This document shows positions 1 to 9,004 of a stretch of 64,000 bases of DNA, piece after piece. The stretch lies in the NCBI GenBank assembly GCA_040752355.1, contig JBFMHE010000007.1, positions 1 through 64,000 on the forward strand, in the 5' to 3' direction. A program made the position numbers and the translations under genes. Positions within the stretch are counted from its first letter, which is position 1; each line of letters begins with the position of its first letter. The notes under the pieces were generated by a model. The model saw only the letters and a list, made by a program, of their open reading frames with translations. It did no database searches and was not told where the DNA came from. This DNA is from Nitrospirota bacterium (lineage in GTDB: Bacteria > Nitrospirota > Thermodesulfovibrionia > Thermodesulfovibrionales > Dissulfurispiraceae).

Positions 1-38
1 CCCTTGAGCTGCATCAACTCGGTATCGAAGACAGACAT
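1..38 (-). CDS. phoU: PhoU phosphate regulator, N-terminal fragment (runs off the window)
   Basis: Only the first 12 codons are present, reading [12 protein letters not shown] before the window edge. The ATG shares its A with the TGA stop of pstB (TGATG overlap), a typical pstB-phoU junction. PhoU proteins are helical regulators that damp Pst transport and PhoR signalling. The identification rests mainly on position after pstB and the PhoU-like start, so it is an inference. Confidence 0.7.
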   Translation of the reverse strand, partial: MSVFDTELMQLK

Positions 39-799
39 CAGCCGAACCTCCCCGTTACGTAATCCTCCGTAAGCTTCTCGGAGGGAGCCGTGAAGATCTT
101 GTCGGTCCTGTCGAACTCGATCAGCTCGCCCAGCATCATGAAGCCCGTCCAGTCCGAAATGCGCGCCGCCTGCTGCATGTTGTGCGTCACTATGAGTATA
201 GTAACATTTTTCTTGAGCTCCACCAGCAGCTCCTCGATCTTGCCGGTCGATATGGGGTCGAGCGCCGAGGTCGGCTCATCGAAAAGCAGCACATGCGGCT
301 CGACCGCCAGGGCCCGGGCGATGACGAGGCGCTGCTGCTGGCCTCCCGAAAGATCGTAGGCGCTGACGTTCAGCTTGTCTTTCACCTCGCCCCAGAGCGC
401 CGCATCCTTCAGCGCCCGCTCGACCCGTTCGGAGAGGTCCGAACGCCTCTTTATGCCCTTCAGCCGCAGCCCGTACGAGATATTGTCGAAGATGGTCATG
501 GGAAAAGGCGTCGGCTTCTGGAAGACCATGCCGATCGTGCTGCGCAGCTTTATGAGATCGATATCGCCGCCCAGGATATTCCTGCCTTCGAAGAGGATCT
601 CCCCCTCGTACCGGTTCTTGGGGTAGAGATCGTGCATGCGGTTGAAGCACCGCAGCAGCGTCGTCTTGCCGCAGCCCGAGGGGCCGATCAGCGCGGTGAC
701 GCTGTTCTTGAAGGCGCCGAAGTTGATCTTTTTGAGGGCGTGAACGTTCCCGGCATAATAGAAATCGAGGTTCCTGGCCTCCAGCTCCACATCCGCCAC
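38..799 (-). CDS. pstB: Phosphate ABC transporter ATP-binding protein PstB
   Basis: ATPase of the high-affinity phosphate importer, acting at the cytoplasmic face of the inner membrane with PstA and PstC. A GTG start at 799 gives 253 residues, the normal PstB length. It overlaps the pstA stop by one base (TAGTG) and has a GGAGG eight bases upstream. A longer reading from 898 would run 100 bases into pstA and is rejected. Walker [10 protein letters not shown] lies at about 39-47, the Q-loop in VFQKPTPFP, signature LSGGQQQR at 150-157, Walker B LLFDEP at 171-176 and the H-loop in VTHNM near 205. It is co-transcribed with pstC, pstA and phoU. Confidence 0.96.
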   Translation of the reverse strand: MADVELEARNLDFYYAGNVHALKKINFGAFKNSVTALIGPSGCGKTTLLRCFNRMHDLYPKNRYEGEILFEGRNILGGDIDLIKLRSTIGMVFQKPTPFPMTIFDNISYGLRLKGIKRRSDLSERVERALKDAALWGEVKDKLNVSAYDLSGGQQQRLVIARALAVEPHVLLFDEPTSALDPISTGKIEELLVELKKNVTILIVTHNMQQAARISDWTGFMMLGELIEFDRTDKIFTAPSEKLTEDYVTGRFG

Positions 800-1638
800 T
801 ATTTGTACCTCCACTTGATAAGAAGTCTCCCCAGGATGGTGATGACGAGGATGACCACCGTGATCATGAATGCCGCTGCCCAGGCCTGCTGGTGCCACTC
901 GTCGTAGGGGCCCATTGCGTATTGAAAGATGCTGACCGTCAGCGAGGCGACGGGGCCGCTCATGTCCGTCGTGAAAAACTGGTTGTTGAACGAGGTGAAG
1001 AGCAGGGGGGCCGTCTCGCCGGCGACCCGCGCGATCGACAGGAGAATGCCCGTGAATATGCCGGTCGCCGCCCCACGGTAGACTACCTGAACGATGACCT
1101 TGTAGTACGGAGCGCCGAGTGCGAAGGCGGCTTCGCGGAGCGTCCAGGGCACGAGGGAGAGCATATCCTCGGTAGTCCTCAGCACAACGGGGATCATGAT
1201 CACGGCCAGCGCTACCGCTCCCGCCCAGCCGCTGAAATGGCCGAGGGGCTTCACGAGCACCGCGTAAATGAACGTTCCGATGACGATGGAAGGGACGCTC
1301 ACCATGATATCCGAGAGTATGCTCGTCACCCGCGCGAGCTTCGTACCCCGCGCATATTCCGCAAGGAACGTCCCGCCGAGGACGCCGACGGGAACGCCGA
1401 TCACGGTCGCGGAGATCGTGATCAGCAGCTGCCCGACGAAGGCGTTCCGCAGTCCCCCGCCGCTTATCCCCGGCGGCGCCGGATCGTTCGTGAAGAGCCC
1501 GGGATGCAGCGCGCCGATGCCGTGGACGAGCACGTCGCTGAGGATGAAGACGAGCCAGAAGAGCCCGAACACCGCGGCGAGCGTGCTCAGGGAGAGGGCG
1601 ATGAAGCTCTCGACTTTTCTCCTCTTCTCCACGTTCAT
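799..1638 (-). CDS. pstA: Phosphate ABC transporter permease PstA
   Basis: Inner-membrane permease subunit of the Pst importer, 279 residues from ATG at 1638, which overlaps the pstC stop as ATGA. An upstream extension exists but would cover pstC and is a shadow. It has about six hydrophobic segments and the binding-protein-dependent permease EAA-type loop in [14 protein letters not shown], followed by the typical [14 protein letters not shown] stretch. Gene order pstC-pstA-pstB-phoU with one- to four-base overlaps implies translational coupling. Confidence 0.95.
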   Translation of the reverse strand: MNVEKRRKVESFIALSLSTLAAVFGLFWLVFILSDVLVHGIGALHPGLFTNDPAPPGISGGGLRNAFVGQLLITISATVIGVPVGVLGGTFLAEYARGTKLARVTSILSDIMVSVPSIVIGTFIYAVLVKPLGHFSGWAGAVALAVIMIPVVLRTTEDMLSLVPWTLREAAFALGAPYYKVIVQVVYRGAATGIFTGILLSIARVAGETAPLLFTSFNNQFFTTDMSGPVASLTVSIFQYAMGPYDEWHQQAWAAAFMITVVILVITILGRLLIKWRYK

Positions 1639-2585
1639 CGGGAATATCTCCGTTCCGCCTTGAGGAGGAAGAATTTCGCTACGGCGAGGACGATGAAGCT
1701 CAGCGCGAAGAGCACCAGGGCGAGATAGAAGAGCGAGGAGAGATACACATCGGTATCCGCCTCGGTGAACTCGTTGGCGAGCGTCACGGTGATCGTCGCG
1801 GCAGCGTCGAACAGCGAGGTCGTTATCTGGTGGTTGTTCCCCAGCACGAACGCTACGGCCATGGTCTCGCCGAGCGCCCTCCCCAGGGAGAGGGCGACCC
1901 CGCCGAAGACGCCCAGCTTCGAATAGGGGAGGACGACGTTCTTCACCACCTCCCACTTCGTAGCGCCGATCGCGTAGGCCGACTCCTTGACCACGGAGGG
2001 CGTCAGGGTGAACGAGTCTCTCGCTATGCTGGCGGTAAAGGGAATGATCATGATGCTCAGGATGACGCTCGCCGTGAAGAGGTCGATGCCCATAGGGGTC
2101 CCCTGGAAGAGGATGCCGACCCCGGGGAGCGCGCCGATGCTCTTCTGGAGCGCCGGCTCGATATAGTTCGCCATGATCGGGGCGAGGGTAAAGAGCCCCC
2201 ACATGCCGTAAATGATGCTCGGGATCGCGGCCAGGAGCTCTATGGCGATCCCGATCGGCCCTTTCAGGAAATCAGGGGCGATCTCGGTGACGAATATCGC
2301 GATCCCTATGGCGGCGGGTATGGCCATGAGGAGCGCGAGAAGAGTGGTGACGGCCGTTCCGTATATCGCGGTCGCGGCGCCGAACGATTCGGTCACCGGG
2401 TTCCAGTCGGTAGAGAGGAGGAAGTCGATAACGCCGAACTTCCGGATCGAGAGGGAAGACTCCTGCCACAGCACCACGAAGATCCCGCCGATCAGCACGA
2501 TCACCGTCAGCGACGCAAGAGCGGTGATGAGAGAGAACGCGAAATCGACCGGGTTCTTTTTCTGCAGTATCGGCACTCGGTACAC
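1635..2585 (-). CDS. pstC: Phosphate ABC transporter permease PstC
   Basis: Second permease subunit of the Pst importer, 316 residues, with an N-terminal membrane anchor near residues 18-40 and the permease core. The EAA loop reads [21 protein letters not shown] and is followed by [18 protein letters not shown], which is characteristic of PstC. It lies 95 bases downstream of pstS. A stem-loop in that gap could let PstS be made in excess over the membrane subunits. Confidence 0.95.
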   Translation of the reverse strand: MYRVPILQKKNPVDFAFSLITALASLTVIVLIGGIFVVLWQESSLSIRKFGVIDFLLSTDWNPVTESFGAATAIYGTAVTTLLALLMAIPAAIGIAIFVTEIAPDFLKGPIGIAIELLAAIPSIIYGMWGLFTLAPIMANYIEPALQKSIGALPGVGILFQGTPMGIDLFTASVILSIMIIPFTASIARDSFTLTPSVVKESAYAIGATKWEVVKNVVLPYSKLGVFGGVALSLGRALGETMAVAFVLGNNHQITTSLFDAAATITVTLANEFTEADTDVYLSSLFYLALVLFALSFIVLAVAKFFLLKAERRYSR

Positions 2586-2620
2586 TCCTTACGCAGCTGT
2601 GCACTGCCGTCTCTCGGGAG

Positions 2621-2655
2621 GGGCAGGCTCGAGGACCGGGAGACACCGCCTGCCC
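2621..2655 (-). promoter_or_regulatory. Stem-loop between pstS and pstC
   Basis: In the pstS-pstC gap an 8-bp GC-only stem (GGGCAGGC paired with GCCTGCCC) encloses a 19-base loop and has no U-tract. Its position suggests partial attenuation or a 3'-end stabiliser for pstS mRNA, as is common for operons whose binding protein is needed in excess. The role is inferred. Confidence 0.45.
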
Positions 2656-2680
2656 GGCCCTCTCTTTCACTCCGAACGGA

Positions 2681-3691
2681 TCAATAAAGGTTGTTCGCCT
2701 TCCAGTAGGCGCGCACCTTGTCCTTGAGTTTTTGGGGGAGCGGGACGTAGGTAAGGTTCTTCGCCGTCGCGTCGCCGTTCTTGAACGCCCAATCGAAAAA
2801 TCTAACGGTCTTCCGGTTCGCCTCGCTCTTGTCCTTCGCCAGGAGGATGAACGTCGCCCCTGCTATGGGCCAGGCGGTCTTCCCGGGAGTATTGTTGAGC
2901 CACGTATGGAAGTCCTTCTTCGGATCGAAATCCCCGGAATCAGCCGCATCTTCGAAGCTGTCGAAGCCCGGCTCGACAAAGCTGCCCGCCCGGTTCTTCA
3001 GCTGGGCGTGGTTCAGCTTGTTCTGTTTTGCATAGGCGAACTCGACATAGCCGATCGAGCTCTGCGTCCTCTTCACGTAATTCGCTACCCCTTCGTTACC
3101 CTTGCCGCCGATGCCGACAGGCCACTTCACCGCCTTGCCTTCGCCGACCTTCGCCTTCCATGCAGGGCAGGTCTCGCTCAGGTAGTTGGTGAAGATCGCG
3201 GTGGTCCCCGAACCGTCCGACCGGTGGACGACGGTGATTTCGGTGTGCGGCAGCGCGAGCTTCGGGTTCAGCGCTTTGATCGCGGGATCGTCCCAGTGCT
3301 TTATCTCCCCGAGGAATATCCTGCAGAGCGACGCTGCATCGAGCCGCAGCTCGCCCGCTTTTACCTTGGGGATATTGACAACCGGGACGACGCCGCCGAT
3401 GACCGCCGGGAATTGGAGCAGCCTGTCTTTTTTGAGCTCTTCGGGCGTCATCGGGTCATCCGATGCGCCGAAATCCACGGTCCTGCCGGCGATCTGGCGG
3501 ACTCCTCCTCCCGAGCCGATCGATTGGTAGTTGAGCTTCGCGCCGGTAGCCTTGTTGTATTCATAGGCCCACGCCTGGTACAGCGGCGCGGGGAACGACG
3601 CCCCTGCCCCGTTCAGTATGTCTTCTGCCTGTGCTATCGAGAACGTCGCTGCGACGATCAGCGCTGCGATGATTCCTGCCACTGCTCTCAT
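2681..3691 (-). CDS. pstS: Phosphate-binding periplasmic protein PstS
   Basis: Periplasmic phosphate receptor for the Pst importer, 336 residues. A Sec signal peptide covers about residues 1-22 (cleavage after AQA). Phosphate-binding signatures are GAGASFPAPLY just after the signal, SIGSGGG near 57, DFGASDDP and RSDGSGTT. It is first in the pst operon, below an upstream region with phased GTTAC repeats. A TACTAT -10 candidate lies about 36 bases upstream of the ATG. Confidence 0.96.
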   Translation of the reverse strand: MRAVAGIIAALIVAATFSIAQAEDILNGAGASFPAPLYQAWAYEYNKATGAKLNYQSIGSGGGVRQIAGRTVDFGASDDPMTPEELKKDRLLQFPAVIGGVVPVVNIPKVKAGELRLDAASLCRIFLGEIKHWDDPAIKALNPKLALPHTEITVVHRSDGSGTTAIFTNYLSETCPAWKAKVGEGKAVKWPVGIGGKGNEGVANYVKRTQSSIGYVEFAYAKQNKLNHAQLKNRAGSFVEPGFDSFEDAADSGDFDPKKDFHTWLNNTPGKTAWPIAGATFILLAKDKSEANRKTVRFFDWAFKNGDATAKNLTYVPLPQKLKDKVRAYWKANNLY

Positions 3692-3726
3692 GGTCCCTCC
3701 TTGCGTTCGACTCGCGTGCGGTTAGC

Positions 3727-3732
3727 ATAGTA
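3727..3732 (-). promoter_or_regulatory. Candidate -10 element of the pstS promoter
   Basis: TACTAT on the minus strand, eight bases downstream of the last GTTAC repeat of the proximal Pho-box-like cluster. This geometry matches PhoB-class activation, in which the box replaces the -35. It is inferred from spacing only. Confidence 0.45.
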
Positions 3733-3740
3733 TGCAGCCC

Positions 3741-3779
3741 GTTACACCATCGTTACGTCAGTGTTACATTTCTGTTACA
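3741..3779 (-). promoter_or_regulatory. Tandem Pho-box-like cluster, proximal to pstS
   Basis: Four GTTAC units start at 3741, 3752, 3763 and 3774, exactly 11 bp apart (GTAAC on the coding strand of pstS). An 11-bp phase of direct repeats is the hallmark of PhoB/PhoP-type response-regulator sites. The cluster ends about 50 bp upstream of the pstS ATG and abuts a -10 candidate. Control of pst by phosphate starvation is the natural inference. Confidence 0.75.
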
Positions 3780-3915
3780 TGCCTGCCTCCCTCAATTATA
3801 GTGTCCGTACCCCGGCCGCGCAATTCCCTCGCATCCAATCGGAACAGGCCGATTGCCCGGCAGGCGCTCCGGAGCAGCCAGAGCGCTCCGTATCTTATAA
3901 TTATACGGGGGCGGC

Positions 3916-3954
3916 GTTACGGCATTATTAAAGGGACGTTACGGTAAGGTTACA
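3916..3954 (-). promoter_or_regulatory. Second Pho-box-like cluster, distal to pstS
   Basis: GTTAC at 3916, 3938 and 3949 with a degenerate unit (ATTAA) in phase at 3927, again on an 11-bp grid. It lies between the pit stop codon and pstS, about 225-260 bp upstream of the pstS start. It may be an upstream activating site or mark a second promoter. It is weaker than the proximal cluster because one unit is poor. Confidence 0.55.
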
Positions 3955-3981
3955 GGTGCGGCGACGGCGACAGGAGGAGGC

Positions 3982-4962
3982 TTACAGGGAAAGAGCCGCT
4001 TTGCAGAGGGCCCACGCAAAGACGGCACAGGCGGGCAGGGTAAAGATCCAGGCGAGCAGGATCTTTCCGGCGACCCCCCAGCGCACTGCGGAGAGCCGTT
4101 TCGTTGCACCCACTCCCATAATGGAAGTGGAGATCACATGGGTCGTGCTCACCGGAAGTCCCATCTGGCTCGCGCCGAGGATGATCGCCGTAGCCGACGC
4201 CTCTGCTGCGAAGCCGTGGATGGGCTCGAGCTTGAGCATGTTCATCCCCATCGTCTTGATGACCTTCCATCCCCCGAGCGCTGTGCCGAGCCCCATCGCC
4301 AGAGCACAGATGAGGACGACCCAGAACGGCACCTCCACGGACTGCAGGTAGCCGCCGCTCACCAGGGACAGGGTTATGATCCCCATGACCTTCTGGGCGT
4401 CGTTCGAGCCGTGGCTGAGGGCCATGAACGCCGAAGAGAGTATCTGCAGCCTCCCGAAATACTGGTTGATCGCGCCGGCAGGGAGCGTACCGAACCACCT
4501 GAGAATGAGCTTCATGAAGGCGAACCCGAAGAGAATTCCCATGAGGGGCGACGTGATCAGCGCCGCGAATATCTTCACTATCCCCGAGATATTGAGTATG
4601 CTCACCCCTCCGTAGGATACGGCGGCGCCGATCAGCCCCCCGATCAGGGCATGCGATGCGCTGACCGGCAGGCCGAGCCAGGTCATGGCCGCATTCCATG
4701 CGAACCCCGCGAAGAGCGCCGAGGCGACGACCACCTCCGTCACCGCTTTGGGATCGACGACGCCCTTGCCGATCGTCTTTGCCACGGCGGTCGTCAGGAA
4801 GGCGCCGATGATGTTCATGGTCGCAGCGAGCAGGACCGCCTGGACGGGGGTCAGCATACGGGTGGAGACGACCGTGGCGATGGCGTTGGCGGAATCATTC
4901 CAGCCGTTGCTGATATCGAAGAGGACGGCGAGCACAACGGTGAAGATGACTATTTCATGCAT
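3982..4962 (-). CDS. pit: PiT-family inorganic phosphate transporter
   Basis: Low-affinity, ion-coupled phosphate permease of 326 residues, the short bacterial/archaeal PiT form. The duplicated family signatures are visible: NGWNDSANAIATVV near residue 19 and SHGSNDAQKVMG near 183, each followed by a GLPVS(A/T)(S/T)H motif. About nine or ten membrane segments are apparent. The start overlaps the end of the upstream DUF47 gene by eight bases. DUF47-PiT pairs are a common phosphate-uptake module, and here the pair sits next to the pst operon, giving low- and high-affinity systems side by side. Confidence 0.93.
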   Translation of the reverse strand: MHEIVIFTVVLAVLFDISNGWNDSANAIATVVSTRMLTPVQAVLLAATMNIIGAFLTTAVAKTIGKGVVDPKAVTEVVVASALFAGFAWNAAMTWLGLPVSASHALIGGLIGAAVSYGGVSILNISGIVKIFAALITSPLMGILFGFAFMKLILRWFGTLPAGAINQYFGRLQILSSAFMALSHGSNDAQKVMGIITLSLVSGGYLQSVEVPFWVVLICALAMGLGTALGGWKVIKTMGMNMLKLEPIHGFAAEASATAIILGASQMGLPVSTTHVISTSIMGVGATKRLSAVRWGVAGKILLAWIFTLPACAVFAWALCKAALSL

Positions 4963-5578
4963 GCTTGAGGACTATGGCTTCCAGGATATTCGCGACATCC
5001 TCACAGCGGTCCGAGGCGTCCTCCAGGTGCTCGTAGATCTCTTTCCACTTTATGATCAGGACGGGATCTTTCACCTCGTCGAAGAGCTTCCCCAGCGCAT
5101 CCCTGAAATCCCTGTCGATCCTGTTTTCGAGCCTGTTGATCTCGATGCAGAACTCCTGCACATGGGAATAGTTCTTCTCCTTGAGCTTCCGTATGGTCCT
5201 GTGGATGACCTCGGTAATGGCGAGGAGGTCCTTGGCCATCGAGGCCGCTTCCGGGGTGCTCTCCCTGATCCTGAAGACGTTCATCCTGTCGACGGCGCTC
5301 CAGATGAGGTCGATGACATCGTCCAGCCGTGAGGCGAGGGAATGGAGGTCCTCCCGGTCGATAGGGGTGATGAAGGTCTTGTTGAGCTTCTTCATGATAT
5401 CATGCGTCAGCATATCGCCTTCCTGCTCGACCTCGTAGATCTCCTTTGAGAGCTCCTCGAGCCTGTCGAAGTTCTCCATGAGCTCGACGAGGAGCGAGGC
5501 TCCCCTCGCGATATTCGCCGCAGCCCTGTCGAAGAGCTCGAAGAAATCTATTTCTTTAGGGAATAATTTTCTGATCAT
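4955..5578 (-). CDS. DUF47 (PhoU-like) partner of the PiT transporter
   Basis: Cytoplasmic helical protein of 207 residues from ATG at 5578 (MIRKLFP). A longer upstream reading has no good ribosome site. The start FFELFDRAAANI, the central REDLHSLASRLDDVID and the end LEDASDRCEDVANILEAI are diagnostic of the DUF47/PhoU-like family. These are usually encoded with PiT permeases and thought to regulate them. The stop overlaps the pit start by eight bases, so the two are translationally coupled. Confidence 0.9.
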   Translation of the reverse strand: MIRKLFPKEIDFFELFDRAAANIARGASLLVELMENFDRLEELSKEIYEVEQEGDMLTHDIMKKLNKTFITPIDREDLHSLASRLDDVIDLIWSAVDRMNVFRIRESTPEAASMAKDLLAITEVIHRTIRKLKEKNYSHVQEFCIEINRLENRIDRDFRDALGKLFDEVKDPVLIIKWKEIYEHLEDASDRCEDVANILEAIVLKHA

Positions 5579-5686
5579 GGCAGCCGGCTGATAGCATATA
5601 AAAAGCCCGGGCGAGATGTCAAATAACCCTGCTGCTGACCCGGCTCTGCCGGGCATGGTATAGTTCAAGGTGACTTTTCGATCGTC

Positions 5687-6487
5687 ATGACGGTGATGGT
5701 GCTCAAATTACAGAGAATAGCCCTGCTGCTCCTTCTGCAGCTCGCCTTCCTCGCGCTCGGCGCGTCGGTAAGCATCCTCCCTTTTGCGGCAAAGGAGAGG
5801 AGATTGAGAATCGCTTCGCGCTGCATGCGGTGGTGGGCCCGGATCGGCTGCCTACTCCTCGGTATACGGGTAACGGCAACCGGCGCCTTTGATCGGGATG
5901 CGGTCTACTTTCTGGCGAGCAACCACTGCAGCTACCTCGATATTCTCGTCATCGGCAGCATCATGCCCGCGGTATTCGTCTCGAAGAGCGAGGTCGGTTC
6001 GTGGCCTGTAGCCGGCTGGCTGGCGCGGCTTGCCGGGACCGTGTTCGTCGAACGGCAGTCAAAGGCCTCGTCGCTCCCGGCGATCGGGGAAGTAAAGAGC
6101 CGCATCGCGAGCGGCGTCAGCGTCATCATCTTCCCTGAAGGGACGACGAACGACGGGAAGACGATCCGGGAGTTCAAGAGCACCTTTTTTCATGTGCCGG
6201 CGGAAATGCCGGTCCCGGTGCTCCCGGTGAGCCTCCTGTATGCGCGGATCAACGGACAGCCGGTGACCGCGGAGGCGAAAGACCCGATCGCCTGGTACGG
6301 GGAAATGCCCCTGCTCCCCCATTTCTGGAATCTTGTCGGGATACGGAGCATCGACGCGCGCGTCCACTTCAGCCCGCCGCTCTCCCCTCGCATTCGGGCC
6401 AGCAGCTTCCAGGAAAGAAAGGAGTTGGCCTCCCGGGCCGAAGCTGCGGTCAGGGCCGGGTACCTTCTCCTGCGGGATTCCGCATAG
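5687..6487 (+). CDS. 1-acyl-sn-glycerol-3-phosphate acyltransferase (PlsC/LPLAT family)
   Basis: Membrane-associated acyltransferase of 266 residues, expected to acylate lysophosphatidate in phospholipid synthesis. A hydrophobic N-terminus (about 10-33) is followed by block I NHCSYLD (79-85, the HX4D catalytic pair) and block III FPEGTTNDG (149-157). An internal ATG three codons downstream could also be the start, since neither has a strong ribosome site. It converges with malQ, with only seven bases between their ends. It could instead acylate another glycerolipid or ornithine lipid, which the sequence does not settle. Confidence 0.85.
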   Translation: MTVMVLKLQRIALLLLLQLAFLALGASVSILPFAAKERRLRIASRCMRWWARIGCLLLGIRVTATGAFDRDAVYFLASNHCSYLDILVIGSIMPAVFVSKSEVGSWPVAGWLARLAGTVFVERQSKASSLPAIGEVKSRIASGVSVIIFPEGTTNDGKTIREFKSTFFHVPAEMPVPVLPVSLLYARINGQPVTAEAKDPIAWYGEMPLLPHFWNLVGIRSIDARVHFSPPLSPRIRASSFQERKELASRAEAAVRAGYLLLRDSA

Positions 6488-6494
6488 GTACGCA

Positions 6495-8759
6495 TTACGA
6501 CGGCAGGGTTGCCGTGCGGCGGTATCCCCTTCCGTTCTCCCTGAAGGCCTCCGCAAAGGAGGCGAGATGTCCGTCCGGGGCGATCTGTTCGATGGTGAAG
6601 GGCGTCCTCTGCATCCAGTTGGGATACTCGCCGGTGGTCCCCGGCATGTTCTGCTGGTTCAGCGTCCCGATGAAGTCATCGAGGCTGACCGCCAGCAGTT
6701 TGCAGGGGGTGCGGGCAAGATAGCGGTATATGGCCCGGCAGAGATCGTCCGTCATATGCGGCACCGCTGCGGGGTCCGTGGAAAGTCCTTCGGGCAGGAG
6801 CCCTTCCGCAGCAAGGGCCTGCAGCAGGAGGCCCTTGTCCCTCTCGCGGTCCTGTACATACCGCCGGTACTGCTCGTCGCCCGTGAAGAGGCTGAGCTCT
6901 TTCTTCACCTCGATATCACGGCCGGCCCAGTACCCGTACAGGGTCGGCAGGTCGTGGGTGGTGACGGCGCAGAGGGCGATCTCGGGGTATGCCCCGGGAC
7001 GCACGAACGAGGGGTCGGGATAGGTGCGCTCGAAGTAGAGCAGGCGGTACGAAAGCATGCGGAACCTCAGGAGCATCTTGTGAACATTCTCTCCCACAGT
7101 GCCGAGGTCCTCGGCGACGATCACCGCCCTGTTCCTGACGCTCTCGAGCGCGATGATGCGCAACAGGTCTTCCACCGGATACGCCACGTACGCTCCTTCC
7201 AGGGGAGGCCTGCCCCGGGGGATCCAGAAGAGCCTGAACATGCCGAGGGCGTGATCGATCCTGAGGGCGCCGTTATACGTTATGTTCTTCCGAATGATGT
7301 CCGTAAAGAATTCATAACCCGTCTCGCGCAGCCGCTCAGGGATTATGGGCGGGAAATTCCAGTTCTGTCCGCTGGCGTTGAATTCGTCCGGGGGAGCGCC
7401 GACATCGATCGGTCCGGCGATGAGGTTCTGGTAGCTCCAGCCGTTGCTCCCCCCGCCTATCGAACCGATAGCGAGGTCGTGGTAAATCCCTACCGTCATG
7501 CCGAGGGATGCGGCGAGTGCGGCCGTTTCGCGGTGCTGGAGATCGATGAGCCACTGGATGTACTGGTAGAAGAGCACCTCCCGGCCGTTCTCATTCCTGA
7601 AATCCCGCACTGCGCTGCTGTCGGGATTATGGTACTCGGGAGGCCAGTCCTGCCATTCGTAAACCCTCAGCCGCGTATTCATATGCTCCCAGAGCGCCTG
7701 GAAAACGGCATAGGCCTCGAGGGGCCGGTCTTCGTCCTTGACATACTGCTTGAACGCCCTGCCCCGTTCGGTATTCTTCAGGTAGTGCTGCCCGTAAAAC
7801 TGTTCGAAGGCATACGTGAGGATGGTCCTCTTTATAAAGGCGATCTTCTGGTAATCGATGAGCGCCGCGCTCTTCAGCTCCTGAAGCTCCCTGGTGAAGA
7901 CCTCCGAGCGGAGAATCACCTGCGCTTCCTCCGACTCGGCCACGTCGGGGATGCTGTCCATATCGAGGTAGATGAAATTCTTGTACAGACGGCTGATGGG
8001 AGAATAGGGGCTGGTGCCGTAAGGCCTCTTGTTGGGGATGGCGTGGAGCGGGTTGATCCCCACAAAACCGCCGCCCGCACCGGCAACGGCCCTCAGGAGC
8101 TCCTTGAGATCCGCAAAATCACCGATCCCCCACTGCCGCCCGGAACGGACCGCGTAAAGGTTGGCATAGAGCCCCCAGGTCTTGCCCTCCTCCAGCGCAG
8201 GGGGAAGATAGCAGCGGTCCGGGGCTACAATGATGCGGGTCGGCTTCTGGAGAACAGTGCTTTCGCCGGGGAACACGGGCTCGGGATGGGCGCAGGCGAC
8301 CGAGAGGAAATAGTAGCCGATAGCACGGGGGGCGGCATCCCTTATGAAGACCTTTATATACCGGACACCGTCGATCCAGTGCTGGCCGGCAACAGTGAGC
8401 GCCTCGCCCGGCAGGACGAACTCCTCCCTCCTGCCCGCCTCGTCCGCTACCGACCACGACAGCGTCACGCGGCGTTCCTCTCCCTCGGCCACAGGGATAT
8501 AAACGGGGAGGGCAAACGGCTGCTCATTGACCGAGATAACCGTGACCGGCTCGACAAAGAGGTTCCACGGTCGCCCTTTTACCTTCCCGATCTCCCCGGC
8601 AAGGCTCCCGGGAGAGCTGATATCCATTCCCATCGCGCCGAGGATCGCCCTCTTCGTCTCGAGGGAAGCGACATGCCTCGTGCCGAAGGCATCCCAGTAC
8701 TCGGGGATGATATCGCACACCGCCGCCAGTTCATCGATCAACGCCTCATACGATTGCAT
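6495..8759 (-). CDS. malQ: 4-alpha-glucanotransferase (amylomaltase), GH77
   Basis: Cytoplasmic disproportionating enzyme that moves maltodextrin segments between alpha-1,4-glucans. At 754 residues it is the long MalQ form, with an N-terminal domain of about 190 residues before the GH77 barrel. Barrel motifs are WGIGDFADL near 217, LRIDHALGM near 500 (nucleophile Asp), VIAEDLGTV near 550 (acid/base region) and TTHDLPTLYGYW near 600. No other glycogen genes are in view. The 5' flank contains structured element A. Confidence 0.95.
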   Translation of the reverse strand: MQSYEALIDELAAVCDIIPEYWDAFGTRHVASLETKRAILGAMGMDISSPGSLAGEIGKVKGRPWNLFVEPVTVISVNEQPFALPVYIPVAEGEERRVTLSWSVADEAGRREEFVLPGEALTVAGQHWIDGVRYIKVFIRDAAPRAIGYYFLSVACAHPEPVFPGESTVLQKPTRIIVAPDRCYLPPALEEGKTWGLYANLYAVRSGRQWGIGDFADLKELLRAVAGAGGGFVGINPLHAIPNKRPYGTSPYSPISRLYKNFIYLDMDSIPDVAESEEAQVILRSEVFTRELQELKSAALIDYQKIAFIKRTILTYAFEQFYGQHYLKNTERGRAFKQYVKDEDRPLEAYAVFQALWEHMNTRLRVYEWQDWPPEYHNPDSSAVRDFRNENGREVLFYQYIQWLIDLQHRETAALAASLGMTVGIYHDLAIGSIGGGSNGWSYQNLIAGPIDVGAPPDEFNASGQNWNFPPIIPERLRETGYEFFTDIIRKNITYNGALRIDHALGMFRLFWIPRGRPPLEGAYVAYPVEDLLRIIALESVRNRAVIVAEDLGTVGENVHKMLLRFRMLSYRLLYFERTYPDPSFVRPGAYPEIALCAVTTHDLPTLYGYWAGRDIEVKKELSLFTGDEQYRRYVQDRERDKGLLLQALAAEGLLPEGLSTDPAAVPHMTDDLCRAIYRYLARTPCKLLAVSLDDFIGTLNQQNMPGTTGEYPNWMQRTPFTIEQIAPDGHLASFAEAFRENGRGYRRTATLPS

Positions 8760-8838
8760 GCATGCCTCTCAATGGCCGGGGAGTATGCCGATAATGATCG
8801 TGAATAGCTTAGAGCTCATAGCAATAATGAACCAGCAT

Positions 8839-8975
8839 GGAGTCGGACGAGGCATAGTATGAGAGCGGTATCAGCAGCCCGGGCGAAGTCATGGATGACG
8901 AAGCGGGCTGGTACCTCGGAGGACGGCTGGATGCCGTCCGAGAATGAGCGAACATACTGTGCCTTGTCTGACTCC
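8839..8975 (+). ncRNA. Structured intergenic element, copy A (candidate RNA)
   Basis: A 23-bp closing stem pairs 8839-8861 with 8953-8975. As plus-strand RNA it has no mismatch, only three G-U wobbles; read as minus-strand RNA the wobbles would become A-C mismatches. Inside, GGTATCAGC pairs with GCTGGTACC, GTCA-TGGA-TGAC forms a small hairpin, and GGACGGC pairs with GCCGTCC. The outer flanks are also partly complementary. The same core recurs in copies B and C. It sits between malQ and the Met-rich gene, opposite in sense to both. I do not recognise the family. Confidence 0.6.
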
Positions 8976-9004
8976 CCCTGCTCATTCTGCGAGACACTCT
9001 TAGA

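Noticed and set aside
6333-8807. 824-codon plus-strand ORF opposite malQ
   Set aside because: Antisense shadow caused by high GC; malQ has all GH77 motifs.
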